Assembly (NCBI RefSeq): GCF_000685315.1
Contig: NZ_ARYM01000013.1
Coordinates: 62,001-126,000 of the forward strand
Source: Hyphomonas polymorpha PS728
GTDB lineage: Bacteria; Pseudomonadota; Alphaproteobacteria; Caulobacterales; Hyphomonadaceae
DNA: 64,000 bases
Reading direction: 5' to 3'
Shown here: positions 1 to 8,890 of the stretch, piece by piece
How positions within the stretch are numbered: the first letter of the stretch is position 1
Layout: every line of letters starts with the position of its first letter
Position numbers and translations under genes: made by a program
The notes under the pieces: generated by a model
Told to the model about the DNA's origin: nothing
Database searches by the model: none
Seen by the model: the letters and a program-made list of their open reading frames with translations, nothing else

Positions 1-254
1 TTCACGCCCCCCAGAACATGCTCGATCACCGGGCCGAACATGTAGAGGCCATACATGTTGATGAAGAGGTGAAACCCGTTCACGTGCAGGAAGCCGGAGC
101 TGATCAGCCGGTGCCATTCGCCCTGCTCCCGCATCGGGCGCACCCACAGGATGTTCTGGGCGTTGAATGCGGGGTTGCGCAGCGCAATGAGGCTGGCAAA
201 CACATTCAGCACGATCAGTGTCAGCGTCGCCGGGTAGGAAAAGATGTCTGCCAT
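1..254 (-). CDS. Rhomboid-family intramembrane serine protease, N-terminal part
   Basis: Only the first 84 codons lie in the window; the gene runs off the left edge. The protein opens with a hydrophobic helix at about residues 8-24. A segment follows in which a GEWHRLISSGFLH motif precedes HLFINM and GLYMFG. This matches the rhomboid fold, where a conserved WR/HR...F-H and HL..NM pattern lies in the first helices and L1 loop. Rhomboids are membrane proteases that cleave transmembrane substrates. The catalytic Ser and His would be in the missing part, so activity cannot be judged. The ATG at 254 is the only plausible start. Confidence 0.72.
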   Translation of the reverse strand, partial: MADIFSYPATLTLIVLNVFASLIALRNPAFNAQNILWVRPMREQGEWHRLISSGFLHVNGFHLFINMYGLYMFGPVIEHVLGGV

Positions 255-280
255 GCGCCTTGGTCTTTCCCTTCAGAAGT

Positions 281-308
281 AAAAACCGCCCGAAGGGCCT
301 TCGGGCGG
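281..308 (-). terminator. Rho-independent terminator after the receiver gene
   Basis: A perfect 11-bp inverted repeat (CCGCCCGAAGG, one central G, CCTTCGGGCGG) at 286-308 is flanked by AAAAA at 281-285. On the minus strand this reads as a GC-rich hairpin followed by five U. It lies 43 bp downstream of the receiver gene stop. Confidence 0.85.
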
Positions 309-350
309 CTTAGCAAGTCTGGCCGTGGGGCGGCAAGCGGCTGGCGGGTA

Positions 351-791
351 TTAGGCCGCGCGAACGGTGCTGCGCGCGCCGGCGGCTGGCATCAGTTCCA
401 GCAGGAAGTCCTCGAAGGATTCAGGCCGCTGGATGAAGCGGTTGAAGTTGAGGCCCGCCTTGAAAACCGCCTGCGGGTGGATGTTGGCGCCGCAGCGGAC
501 AGCCGAAGACACCACCTCATCGCGTTCCGGCCGGGAAGAGGCTACCGCAATCCGGTGCTTGCCCATATTGGCCACGCGGGCCACCGCCATATCCACATCA
601 TCGCCGGTTTCCGGCAGCTGCAGATCGACGATCACGAGATCAAAGCGCTCAAGGCGCAGGCGGCGCTCAGCCGCCAGCAGGCCTTCCGCCATAACAAGAT
701 CCACCGGAATACGCGCGCGCGCAGCCTTGTCGGCTGCATGCGCCAGCATCGTACGTACCGGCTCGTGATCTTCGATCCAAAGCACCTTCAT
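351..791 (-). CDS. Stand-alone response-regulator receiver domain protein
   Basis: A 146-residue CheY-like receiver with no output domain. The acidic pair is in VLWIEDHEPVR near the N-terminus. The phospho-acceptor Asp is in LVIVDLQLPE, the switch Ser/Thr in AVASSRP, and a Lys in AVFKAG matches the conserved lysine. It should be phosphorylated by a histidine kinase and act by protein contact rather than DNA binding. An upstream in-frame ATG at 806 exists, but GGGG is better spaced to the ATG at 791, so that start is chosen. No kinase gene is adjacent. A terminator follows. The partner kinase cannot be told from this window. Confidence 0.8.
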   Translation of the reverse strand: MKVLWIEDHEPVRTMLAHAADKAARARIPVDLVMAEGLLAAERRLRLERFDLVIVDLQLPETGDDVDMAVARVANMGKHRIAVASSRPERDEVVSSAVRCGANIHPQAVFKAGLNFNRFIQRPESFEDFLLELMPAAGARSTVRAA

Positions 792-821
792 GAAACTCAA
801 CCCCATTGGATGTTTTTGAAT

Positions 822-853
822 GGCAGCGGGGTAAGAGGTGTTAAGCCGCTGCC
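822..853. repeat. Inverted repeat upstream of the receiver gene
   Basis: Perfect 8-bp arms GGCAGCGG (822-829) and CCGCTGCC (846-853) enclose 16 nt. The repeat begins 31 bp before the receiver start and lies in the divergent region towards the acyltransferase gene. It could be an operator or a leader hairpin. No T tract follows on either strand, so a terminator is unlikely. Confidence 0.45.
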
Positions 854-1033
854 CGTCTGACGTTCACAATGCCACGGGCGTCTTGCGTCTTGGTAAAGCG
901 AAACTTTCCGAAGTGTTGAAATTCCGATGGATTTCAGGGTTGGCCGCAAGGGAAAGCAGCCATCTTTCCGTTTTATTCTGGCGGCTCTATGCTTTGCGCA
1001 CACCTATTTGGGGTGGAAGGAAGCACATTCTCG

Positions 1034-1939
1034 ATGACAGACGGCCCTCTCTCCCATCCTGCAGTTCCCGCTGCGCAATCGGCATTTCTGCCCGAGGCAG
1101 AGCGCCGTGACGTGCATATTGTTGATGTTTTGATCGAGGAGCGTTGTCCGCGCCTGCGCGCCAGCCCGGCTTGGCCGGTTGCCCGGCCGCTGCTTTATTC
1201 CATTCTGGGTTACAGCAAGGCCCGCCGGATGGCCGATGAACTGGTTCAGCTGACGGGCCGGGAAAGTTTTGACCGCCTCTCAAAACAATTGGCCTTTGAT
1301 ATTTCCGTGGGTGGCCTGGACCGCCTGCCGGAGAAGGGCCGCTGCATCGTGGCCGCGAATCATCCCACGGGCCTTGCCGACGGCATCGCCGTCTGGGATC
1401 TGCTGAAACAGAAGCGCGATGATATCGTCTTCTTCGCCAATGCAGACGCCATCCGGGTCAATCCGCGCTTTGAGGATGTCATCATCCCGGTCGAATGGGT
1501 GGCGGAGAAGCGCTCGCCCGCCAAGACGCGCGAAACCCTGAAGCGCGCTGCCGCCGCCTTTGCCGAGGAGAAATGCGTCGTCATCTTCCCCTCCGGCCGC
1601 CTGGCGCTGCGCCAGGAAGGCCGGATGATCGAGAAGGACTGGTTCCCCACCGTGGTCGGCCTTGCCCGCAAGCAGAGTGCGCCGGTCATCCCGCTCAATC
1701 TCGATGCCCGCAACTCGGCGCTCTATTATCTTTTCTGTGATCTCTCCAACGAGCTGCGCGACATCACCCTCTTCAACGAGCTTCTGAACAAGCGCGGCTC
1801 GCAATTCCGGATGACCTTCGGCGAGACGATCCCGCCGGAGGTGCTGGCCGGCGACCCGGTGGCCCTGACCGAAGCCCTGAAGGCGCATGTCGCTTACGCC
1901 CTTCTGGAGAACGCGGACGCGCGCTTTCGCCCGGTGTAA
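1034..1939 (+). CDS. Lysophospholipid acyltransferase family protein (PlsC-like)
   Basis: 301 residues. The acyltransferase signature is NHPTGLADG, an H-x5-D variant of the HX4D catalytic motif. It is followed by a downstream IFPSGRL block corresponding to the FPEG-type substrate-binding motif of the PlsC superfamily. Enzymes of this type move an acyl chain from acyl-ACP or acyl-CoA to a lysolipid at the membrane. The NHPTG variant is typical of the branch that includes OlsA-like and hemolysin-annotated proteins, so the acceptor is uncertain. Start: an in-frame ATG at 989 exists, but a GGAAGGAAG purine tract just before 1034 favours the later start. A GNAT gene follows 70 bp downstream on the same strand. 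Confidence 0.78.
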   Translation: MTDGPLSHPAVPAAQSAFLPEAERRDVHIVDVLIEERCPRLRASPAWPVARPLLYSILGYSKARRMADELVQLTGRESFDRLSKQLAFDISVGGLDRLPEKGRCIVAANHPTGLADGIAVWDLLKQKRDDIVFFANADAIRVNPRFEDVIIPVEWVAEKRSPAKTRETLKRAAAAFAEEKCVVIFPSGRLALRQEGRMIEKDWFPTVVGLARKQSAPVIPLNLDARNSALYYLFCDLSNELRDITLFNELLNKRGSQFRMTFGETIPPEVLAGDPVALTEALKAHVAYALLENADARFRPV

Positions 1940-2009
1940 ATGGGGGCAGGGCGGGCGTTCACACCAAGGCGCTTGCGGGGCGGGCAAATGCGCCCTAGAG
2001 CGCCCCGCC

Positions 2010-2501
2010 ATGATCGAGATTGTACCGGAAAATCCGAGCCTTCATGCCGAAGCGATCGAAGCCCTCTTCGACCGTACCTTCGGCCCTGGCCACTTTGCCA
2101 AGACGGCAGAGCGCCTGCGCGAGTATTCCCACTCGCTGCCGGAGGTGAACCGCGTCGCCCTCGATGACGGAAAAGTGATCGGCGTCTGCCGCGTCTGGCC
2201 GCTGGTGGTCGGGCCCTCGCGGATGCCGGCGCTGTTCTATGGCCCGGTGGCGGTTGACCCTGCCTATCGCGGCAGTTTCCTCAGCCTGAAGATTACCGAG
2301 GCGGCCCTCGACGCAGGCAGGCAAGCTGGCTGGCCGGCAGCCATTCTCATTGGCGCGCACAGCCTTTTCGGCAAGGTGGGCTTCACCATCACGCCGCGCG
2401 GCCGCCTGACTTTCCCAGGGCCCCAGGACCAGTCCCGCGTTATGGTGAAGGATCTGGCAGGCGACGCCAGCCTGCTCGAAGGTCTCGTAACGGCAGCCTG
2501 A
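2010..2501 (+). CDS. GNAT-family N-acetyltransferase
   Basis: 163 residues with the GNAT layout: an N-terminal EIVPENPSLHAEAIEALFD helix-strand, then a central strand FYGPVAVDPAYRG. The latter is the usual strand 4 plus acetyl-CoA pyrophosphate loop, here with GSFLS in place of the common GxGxG/A. The HSLFGKVGF segment matches the YYxxxGF region. It most resembles YhbS-type acetyltransferases. The substrate is unknown. The ATG at 2010 starts the conserved domain; the open frame extends further upstream without homology-like content, so the shorter start is preferred. Confidence 0.75.
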   Translation: MIEIVPENPSLHAEAIEALFDRTFGPGHFAKTAERLREYSHSLPEVNRVALDDGKVIGVCRVWPLVVGPSRMPALFYGPVAVDPAYRGSFLSLKITEAALDAGRQAGWPAAILIGAHSLFGKVGFTITPRGRLTFPGPQDQSRVMVKDLAGDASLLEGLVTAA

Positions 2502-2620
2502 TTTCTGCTTGCAGGGCGGGGGAGGCGCTGACACACTCCGCCTCAGCGCAAATGACCGCACATCAAAACCTTGCCCACCCATGAGGCGAGGGGCTGGCCG
2601 GCTGCGCTTCGGGAGGAAGT

Positions 2621-3970
2621 ATGGCCGACATTGTGACCGGCCAGGACGAGCCGGTACGGCCACAGGCCGGCCTGCGCGAAGTTCTGGGATCACTCCGCCA
2701 GCCGAAGGTCGCCATTGCGATGGTGTTCGGCATTGCCACGGGCATGCCGCCCGTCATGGTCGGCGCCACGCTTGGCTACTGGCTGCGGCAGGAAGGCATC
2801 GCGCTCACCGCCATCGGCTTCATGGGCTGGGTTGGCATCTTCGTTTCCGCCAAATTCCTGTGGGCGCCTTTTGTGGACTGGATCCGGCTGCCCATCCTCG
2901 GCAAGCGGCTCGGCCATCGCCGCTCCTGGATGCTCCTTGGACAGATCTTCGTCACAATCGGCATTCTTGGCATGGCGTTCACCGGCCCTTCCGGCGGGCT
3001 GGCGGTGTTTGCCGGCTTCGCCATGCTCACCTCCTTTGCCGCCGCCACGCAGGATATCGCGGTGGATGCCTGGCGCATCGAAAGCGCGAAGGATGAAGAG
3101 CAGGACCTGATGGCCTCGGCCTATATCCTTGGCCTGCGCTCGGGCTATTTCCTTGGCAATGTGCCGCTACTGGCCGCCTCCGGCATTGTTGGCTGGCAGA
3201 TGGCTTACGCTTTTGCCTCGCTGGGCGGTATTGCGGGCCTCTCGGCGCTCCTGCTGGCGCGGGAGCCGCAGAAGCCGCGTAATTTCGAGCCGCTGACAGG
3301 CCTTGCCTCGGTTGGCGGCGCGCTCGTCCGTCCCGTGAAGGTTTTCTGGCAGGACCATGGCCGCAACCTCTATGTATTCCTGCCGCTGATCGCGCTGTTC
3401 TTCCTGCCGGACGGGCTGATCGTGCCGATGGTCGGGCCCTTATATATAGACCTTGGTTTCTCGACAGCCGAAATTGCCGGCATGCGCACCGCCATCGGCT
3501 TCCCGGCGACGCTGGGCGGGGTGGTCGCCGCCGGGCTTATAGGCCTGCGCTTCGGCACGCTCGCGGCCATGGCCATCGGGGTTACGCTCGCGGGGCTATC
3601 CAATCTCGGTTTCTGCATCCTTGCCCTGTCAGGTGGCTCGAAGCTCATCTGGGCTGGCATCACGGTGGTGGAAGGCTTCAGCGGCGGCCTCGCCATGGCG
3701 GCCATCGTCGCCTGGGCCAGCCGCCTCACCAACCCCATCGCCACCGCCGCCCAGTTCGCGCTGCTCTCTTCGCTGATGTCTCTGCTCAGTGGTTTTCTCG
3801 GCGGCTTTGCCGGGCTGGGGGTCACCGCGCTGCAGGGCGTCACCGGCTCCTCGATGGGCGGCTTTGCGCTCTACTTCTCACTCAGCCCGCTCGCCGCCCT
3901 TCCGCCGCTGATCCTCATCTGGATGGTCCGCCAGCGGATGAAGCAGGCGGAAGCGGCGCCGCCGCCCTGA
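2621..3970 (+). CDS. AmpG-type major facilitator permease (muropeptide or related)
   Basis: 449 residues, highly hydrophobic, with about 12 predicted membrane segments. The N-terminal half carries AmpG-family marks: GIATGMPPVMVGATLGYWL, then a short GWVGIFVSAKFLWAP block ending in a VDW, RRSWMLLGQ, and TQDIAVDAWRIE. AmpG proteins import anhydro-muropeptides from the periplasm for cell-wall recycling. The DIAVDAWR motif is the strongest indicator. A GGAAG purine tract precedes the ATG. It is convergent with the MoxR operon, whose last stop lies only 16 bp away. Related SLC33-like carriers share this pattern, so the substrate is inferred. Confidence 0.78.
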   Translation: MADIVTGQDEPVRPQAGLREVLGSLRQPKVAIAMVFGIATGMPPVMVGATLGYWLRQEGIALTAIGFMGWVGIFVSAKFLWAPFVDWIRLPILGKRLGHRRSWMLLGQIFVTIGILGMAFTGPSGGLAVFAGFAMLTSFAAATQDIAVDAWRIESAKDEEQDLMASAYILGLRSGYFLGNVPLLAASGIVGWQMAYAFASLGGIAGLSALLLAREPQKPRNFEPLTGLASVGGALVRPVKVFWQDHGRNLYVFLPLIALFFLPDGLIVPMVGPLYIDLGFSTAEIAGMRTAIGFPATLGGVVAAGLIGLRFGTLAAMAIGVTLAGLSNLGFCILALSGGSKLIWAGITVVEGFSGGLAMAAIVAWASRLTNPIATAAQFALLSSLMSLLSGFLGGFAGLGVTALQGVTGSSMGGFALYFSLSPLAALPPLILIWMVRQRMKQAEAAPPP

Positions 3971-3986
3971 GAGAGGGAAGGATGCG

Positions 3987-6026
3987 TCAGCGTCCCTCGC
4001 GCCGCCAGGCCAGCAGCAGGAAGATCACCAGCAGGCCCGCCGCCAGAATACCCGGCACCAGCCCCTGGCTGGTGGACGAGCGCACCGCATAGGCGCCGCG
4101 CTCGCGCAGGCCCAGCCAGTTATTCCCGGCGGCGTTGCCGCGCGGCCCAACGCGGCGAACATCCGGAATGTTCGTGCCCGTATCATTCAGCCGGAACACG
4201 CCCCCGCCGGTCGCTGCCGCCACCGGGGCGACCAGCGCCGTGGTCGATTCCAGATTGGCATATTCCTTCGGGTTTTCCGGCCCGCTGAGCGCAATCGCCT
4301 CCAGCCCGCCCGAGCGCGCGCGGTAGATGCCCAGCTCCTCGACCGGCGCCTCTGCCGTAAAGACGCCGGGACCGGCCGGGGCCCAGCGCGGGGTCAGCAC
4401 CTCGCCCTCCGGCGTCTGCACCTCCAGCGGCGGGGCCGCGTCCAGCAGTGTGCGCAACTCGATCTTTGCCTCGCCTGCCTCGATGGTCAGGGCCAGCCGG
4501 CGTTCTTCCAGCTCCGGCTCCTTCATCATCCAGTGCACCACCCGGCGGATCAGCTCGGCAAATGGCCCGCCGCCATCATGCCCGCTCGCCCACAGCCAGA
4601 CCTGATCCGACATCAGCATCCCCACGCGCCCCTTGGACACGCGGTCAACGATCAGCAGCGGGCGCCCGTCCGGCCCGCTCATCAGCACATCGCCGCCTAC
4701 GGCGTTGGCCTCGATATAGCGCATCCAGCCGCCCCATTGCTGCCCGTCCAGTGGCGCGGTGACGGCATGGCGTTTGCCAGGACCGGTCAGCTGCGGCACG
4801 AACTCGCCGGTGCGGATCACGCCGGTGGGGGAAGCAGGCAGAACCGAGGCGAGCGGCGAGCGCGCGAGGCTGGCGGGCCCGGCAAACTGCTCGCCCGCCA
4901 CGATCAGCAATGCCCCGCCATCCGCCACGTAGCGAGACATATTGTTGAGATAGGCCTGCGTGATCACGCCCTGGCGCTCATACTGGTCGAAGATGATCAG
5001 GTCGAACTCGGTCAGCTTCTGCTCGAACAGTTCCTCGGTCGGAAACTCGATGAGGGCCAGCTCATCGGGCCGCGCATAGTCCACCTTGAAGGGCGGGCGC
5101 AGAATGGTGAAATGTACAAGGTCTACGGACGGATCGGATTTGAGCAGGTCGCGCCACACGCGCCCCGCCTGGTTGGGTTTGCCCGTCACCAGCAGAACGC
5201 GCAGCCGGTCGCGCACGCCGGCAATGGAAGTGGCCGCGCGGTTGTTGGCCAGCGTCAGTTCCTCCGGCCCCGGCGGCGCCTCGATCACTACGATGTTCTC
5301 GCCCCGCCGCTCGATCTCGATCGGCACGGGCGTCTCCTTGCCCGCCTCCACGCGCACGCGCTCGGGCGCCCCGCCATTCAGCGAAACGGCAAGGTCCATC
5401 GTTCCGCCGCGCGGGTCTTCGGCGCGCACCATGAGGGTGGCTGTCTCGCCCACGATGCCGAAATTCGGCGCATTGACGATCTCGATCCGCCGGTCGCCAA
5501 GGTCTTCGTCGCCCGCGATCACGCCGTGCAGCGGCCCGATGATCGCCTCCACGCGCGCCGGATCAGGCAGATCATGCACCTGGCCGTCGGTCACCATGAT
5601 CGCCCCGGCAATCCGGTCGCGCGGAACATCCGCCATCAGACCTTCCAGCGCGCCATAGAGATAGGTGCCGTCATCGCCGGGGCTTGTTTCCAGCGTGCGC
5701 ACTTCCAGGCTCGTGTCTTCGGCGAGCTTTGCCTTCAGCGCTTCATAAGCGGCTGCCGCCGCCCGGTCCCGCTCGCCAAATTGCATGCTCTCGGATTTGT
5801 CGAGGATCAGCGCCGCCACTGAGGGCAGGGGCTCGCGCTCCTCATGCACCAGAGTGGGGTTCAGCAGCGCGGCAGATACCACCAGAAGGCCCACCGCCCG
5901 TGTCAGCCAGGCCCGGCCCCGCAGGAAGAAATACGCCGTCCACGCCCCAACCGTCAGCGCCACCAGCGCCCAGATCAGGGGCCAGCCCAGGAAAGGCTCA
6001 AGGCTGAGGCGCACCGCTTCAGTCAT
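3987..6026 (-). CDS. VWA/GATase-like membrane protein of the MoxR operon
   Basis: 679 residues. There are two membrane segments near residues 13-60, a region with a degenerate von Willebrand A/MIDAS-like start (LILDKSESM, at about residue 72) and a VTDGQVHD segment, then a class-I glutamine-amidotransferase-like fold without a clear catalytic Cys. A C-terminal membrane helix (about 650-672) is followed by a basic tail. This architecture is standard for the last gene of alphaproteobacterial MoxR-DUF58-DUF4159 clusters. The start ATG overlaps the stop of the preceding gene by 4 bp, indicating translational coupling. Its role is probably metal-dependent protein assembly or envelope stress together with MoxR; the exact function is unknown. 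Confidence 0.75.
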   Translation of the reverse strand: MTEAVRLSLEPFLGWPLIWALVALTVGAWTAYFFLRGRAWLTRAVGLLVVSAALLNPTLVHEEREPLPSVAALILDKSESMQFGERDRAAAAAYEALKAKLAEDTSLEVRTLETSPGDDGTYLYGALEGLMADVPRDRIAGAIMVTDGQVHDLPDPARVEAIIGPLHGVIAGDEDLGDRRIEIVNAPNFGIVGETATLMVRAEDPRGGTMDLAVSLNGGAPERVRVEAGKETPVPIEIERRGENIVVIEAPPGPEELTLANNRAATSIAGVRDRLRVLLVTGKPNQAGRVWRDLLKSDPSVDLVHFTILRPPFKVDYARPDELALIEFPTEELFEQKLTEFDLIIFDQYERQGVITQAYLNNMSRYVADGGALLIVAGEQFAGPASLARSPLASVLPASPTGVIRTGEFVPQLTGPGKRHAVTAPLDGQQWGGWMRYIEANAVGGDVLMSGPDGRPLLIVDRVSKGRVGMLMSDQVWLWASGHDGGGPFAELIRRVVHWMMKEPELEERRLALTIEAGEAKIELRTLLDAAPPLEVQTPEGEVLTPRWAPAGPGVFTAEAPVEELGIYRARSGGLEAIALSGPENPKEYANLESTTALVAPVAAATGGGVFRLNDTGTNIPDVRRVGPRGNAAGNNWLGLRERGAYAVRSSTSQGLVPGILAAGLLVIFLLLAWRREGR

Positions 6027-8890
6027 CGCGGCCCCCCATCCAGCAGATTGCCGCCCGGCAGCAGAGGCTCGGGGGTTTCATTCTGTTCGCCCAGGCGCTC
6101 CAGCAGAGCCGGAATATGCACCTGGTCGTCCTTATAGCTGCCCGTCAGCACATACATCACGAGGTTGACGCCAAACCGTCGCGCAGTTTCGCGCTGCTGC
6201 GGTCCTCCGTCAACGGAATAGAGGTCGCGGCCATTCTCATCCACAGCCCAGGCGGACACCCAGTCCGCGTCGCCGATGAACAGGCGCGAGACGCCGTCCC
6301 CGCGCGTGGCGCCGGGCTCGCCCGTCTTCTCGATCCAGAGGCGCCGCCCGGCAAACCGGCCAGGATAATCCTTGATCAGATAAAAGCTGCGCGACAGCAC
6401 ATGATTGTCCGGCACGGTCTGCAGTTGCGGCGCGTCGAGGCCTGCCAGCAGGGTTTCCAGCCGGGACACATCCGTCTGCGCTGCCGGGTCCCCGCCCACG
6501 CGCGTGTCGATGACCAGCGCGCCGCCCGCGCGCAGATAGGCGTTGAGCCGCGCCACCGCCCGGTCTGTCAGCGGCGCGGCATTCTCCGGCACCACAAAGA
6601 AGATCAACGGATAAAGCTCAAGCGCGTCGGTTTCCAGGTTCAGCGCATGGGGCTCTGCCGGCTCCACTGACGTGCGCATGTTGAGGATATTGGACAGCCC
6701 GCGCAGGCCCGCGCGCGTGCGCTCATTGAGGGTCCGGTCGCCGGTCTCGACATAGCCAAACCGCATTACCAGGGCCGCTTCGATTTCCTTCTCGCTCGCC
6801 TTGCCCGCCGGCAGGGGCACCACGCGGGTGGAGGGCGAGGGGATCGCGCGATAGCTGCCATCGGGCAACAGCTCATAGCCGCCCTGGGCGTGGGCCGGCT
6901 CCTGCGGCAGGAAGGCAAAGGCCAGGATCAGCGCGCCCACCGCCCCCCCTGTTTTCTTGGCCGCCGCCTTGCCCCGGCGGGTCAGGCCGCGCAGCCGTCC
7001 GGCTACGAACAAGGCAATGAAAAGGTCCAGCGCCAGAAGGCCTGCGGCAATCGCCAGCATCGGCCCGGCCAGGCGCAGGGAGCGGGCCTCTGCGTCGCCC
7101 AGAAGGCGGGCCGAAGCCGGCCACTGCGTCATCAGGTGCGGCGCGGCGCCTGCGCCAATGTTCAGCGCGCGCGATCCCGATGGCCCCTGATAAAGCCCCG
7201 GCGGGTGGATTTCGGAAGGCTTCATCGTGGCAAATTCGGAAGCCCTGACCGGCGCGGCATTGGGGCTCGCCCGTGTCAGGCGGCCAAATCCGTCGAGGGA
7301 AAGCTGGGGCATATAGGTGCCGTCGCCATCTTCCACCGCTTCGCCCCGGCCCGCTGCAATCGCCCGGCGCAGCATCTGTTCGAACACGCCGGAATAGGCA
7401 AGGTCGCCCCAGTCCGGCCCGGCGGTGATGTGGAAGAGGATCAGCGTCCCGTCGCTCCGGCTGTCGGCGCTGACGAGGGGCGAGCCATCGGTGAGCCGCG
7501 CCCAGGTCTTGCGCGCCAGATCGGGCTCGGGCCGCGCCAGCACCTGCTGGCGCACGCGCACATCGCCGGGCACGGGCAGGCCCGCAAAGGGCGAAGTATC
7601 AGGGAAGGGGGCCAGCCCCTGCGGCTCTTCCCAGGCCAGCGCGCCCCCAATGGCGCGGGAAGACCGGCGCAGCGTCACGGGGAGAAGGTCGTCCCCCTGC
7701 GCGGCCAGGCGCGGCCCGGCAAAGCGGATCAGTGCCCCGCCATTCTCCACCCATTCTGTCAGCCGCTCGGTATCGGCCTTCGGTATCTGTCCGACATCGG
7801 AAAGAATGATCGCGTCCGGCGCCGCCGCCACCAGCGTCTCGATGTCTCCGGTGGAGATTGAGGCGAAGGGCTCCAGCGCCTTGCGGATATAGTGCATGTC
7901 CGAGAGCAGCGGCTGGGCCGCCGTGCCCGTGTCGACGATGCCGACGCGGCGCGTGCGCTCCGCCGAATCCCAGAGCCACACCGTGCCCGCGCCCGCCCGC
8001 CCGGTCACATTGAACCGCGCAATCCGCGCCAGCGCTGCGGCCGGAATGGAAAATTGCGCCTCCGCTTCCCGCGCGCCCTCGGCAAACACCGCCTCGGCGG
8101 AGGCAAGCGCCGAGCCGTCCTGCGTCAGCGCTGAAACAAAGGCCCGCGCGCTACCCCGCGCATCGGCCCGGGCCAGGCGCACGGTCACCGCATCGGTCTG
8201 CGCCGAAAGTCCGGTGATCACGGCAGGGCCCTCGGGCGGGGCGGCAAACACGGTCAGCGGCGCGCGTGCCGCCAGGGCCGCAGCAAAGGCGGCGCCCCCT
8301 TCGGTTTCCAGCCCGTCACTGGCATAGAATATCCGCGCCGGTGTGAGGTTCGAGGCGTCCAGCCGGGCCAGGGCATCGCCGCGGTCGGTCGCCCAGGGCT
8401 GGGGATCAAGGCTGGAAAGGCGCCGGGCCATGTCTGCGCGGGAAAGCCGCTCGGCGGGGTCGGCGTTGAGCTGGCGCGGCGCTGTCAGCAACAGGTGCAC
8501 CGCCCCGTCGCGGTCGCCCGCGTCCAGCGTGGCGCTCGCCGCATTGGTCAGCTCGCCCCAGCGCGGGGCAGAGGCCCAGCCATTGTCGATCACGATCAGC
8601 AGCGGCCCGCCGCCTGCCTCGGTCGTGCGCGCGCCCGGCGCCCAGACGGGCTGGGAGAGGCCAAGGATCGCCGCGATGACCGCAAGTGTACGGATCAGCC
8701 ACACCCACCAGGGCGTGCGCGCGGGCGTCTCTTCCTCAGGCTCTGCCCCTTCCAGCAGGCGCAGCGAGGGAAGCTCAGCCTCCTTCGGCGCAGGCGGGGT
8801 CGCCCGCAGCACCCACCAAATGAGTGGCAGCGCCAGCAGCGCAAACAGCGCCAGCGGCGCCCCCAGCAGGAAAGGCCCGATTGCCGTCAC
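6023..8890 (-). CDS. BatA-N-terminal / DUF4159 domain membrane protein
   Basis: 955 residues. The N-terminus has the BatA-type double helix ending in LPLIWWVLRATPP, a second membrane segment near 65-85, a long periplasmic or VWA-like region with GATase-like character, and further membrane segments near 610-660. The C-terminal domain (about 700-930) has the DUF4159 pattern RFGYVETGD, LNERTRAGLRGLS, then YPLIFFVVPE and GGALVIDTR. It is the usual third partner of MoxR and DUF58 proteins and probably forms a membrane complex with them. Four-bp overlaps at both ends show strict co-translation with its neighbours. Confidence 0.8.
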   Translation of the reverse strand: MTAIGPFLLGAPLALFALLALPLIWWVLRATPPAPKEAELPSLRLLEGAEPEEETPARTPWWVWLIRTLAVIAAILGLSQPVWAPGARTTEAGGGPLLIVIDNGWASAPRWGELTNAASATLDAGDRDGAVHLLLTAPRQLNADPAERLSRADMARRLSSLDPQPWATDRGDALARLDASNLTPARIFYASDGLETEGGAAFAAALAARAPLTVFAAPPEGPAVITGLSAQTDAVTVRLARADARGSARAFVSALTQDGSALASAEAVFAEGAREAEAQFSIPAAALARIARFNVTGRAGAGTVWLWDSAERTRRVGIVDTGTAAQPLLSDMHYIRKALEPFASISTGDIETLVAAAPDAIILSDVGQIPKADTERLTEWVENGGALIRFAGPRLAAQGDDLLPVTLRRSSRAIGGALAWEEPQGLAPFPDTSPFAGLPVPGDVRVRQQVLARPEPDLARKTWARLTDGSPLVSADSRSDGTLILFHITAGPDWGDLAYSGVFEQMLRRAIAAGRGEAVEDGDGTYMPQLSLDGFGRLTRASPNAAPVRASEFATMKPSEIHPPGLYQGPSGSRALNIGAGAAPHLMTQWPASARLLGDAEARSLRLAGPMLAIAAGLLALDLFIALFVAGRLRGLTRRGKAAAKKTGGAVGALILAFAFLPQEPAHAQGGYELLPDGSYRAIPSPSTRVVPLPAGKASEKEIEAALVMRFGYVETGDRTLNERTRAGLRGLSNILNMRTSVEPAEPHALNLETDALELYPLIFFVVPENAAPLTDRAVARLNAYLRAGGALVIDTRVGGDPAAQTDVSRLETLLAGLDAPQLQTVPDNHVLSRSFYLIKDYPGRFAGRRLWIEKTGEPGATRGDGVSRLFIGDADWVSAWAVDENGRDLYSVDGGPQQRETARRFGVNLVMYVLTGSYKDDQVHIPALLERLGEQNETPEPLLPGGNLLDGGPR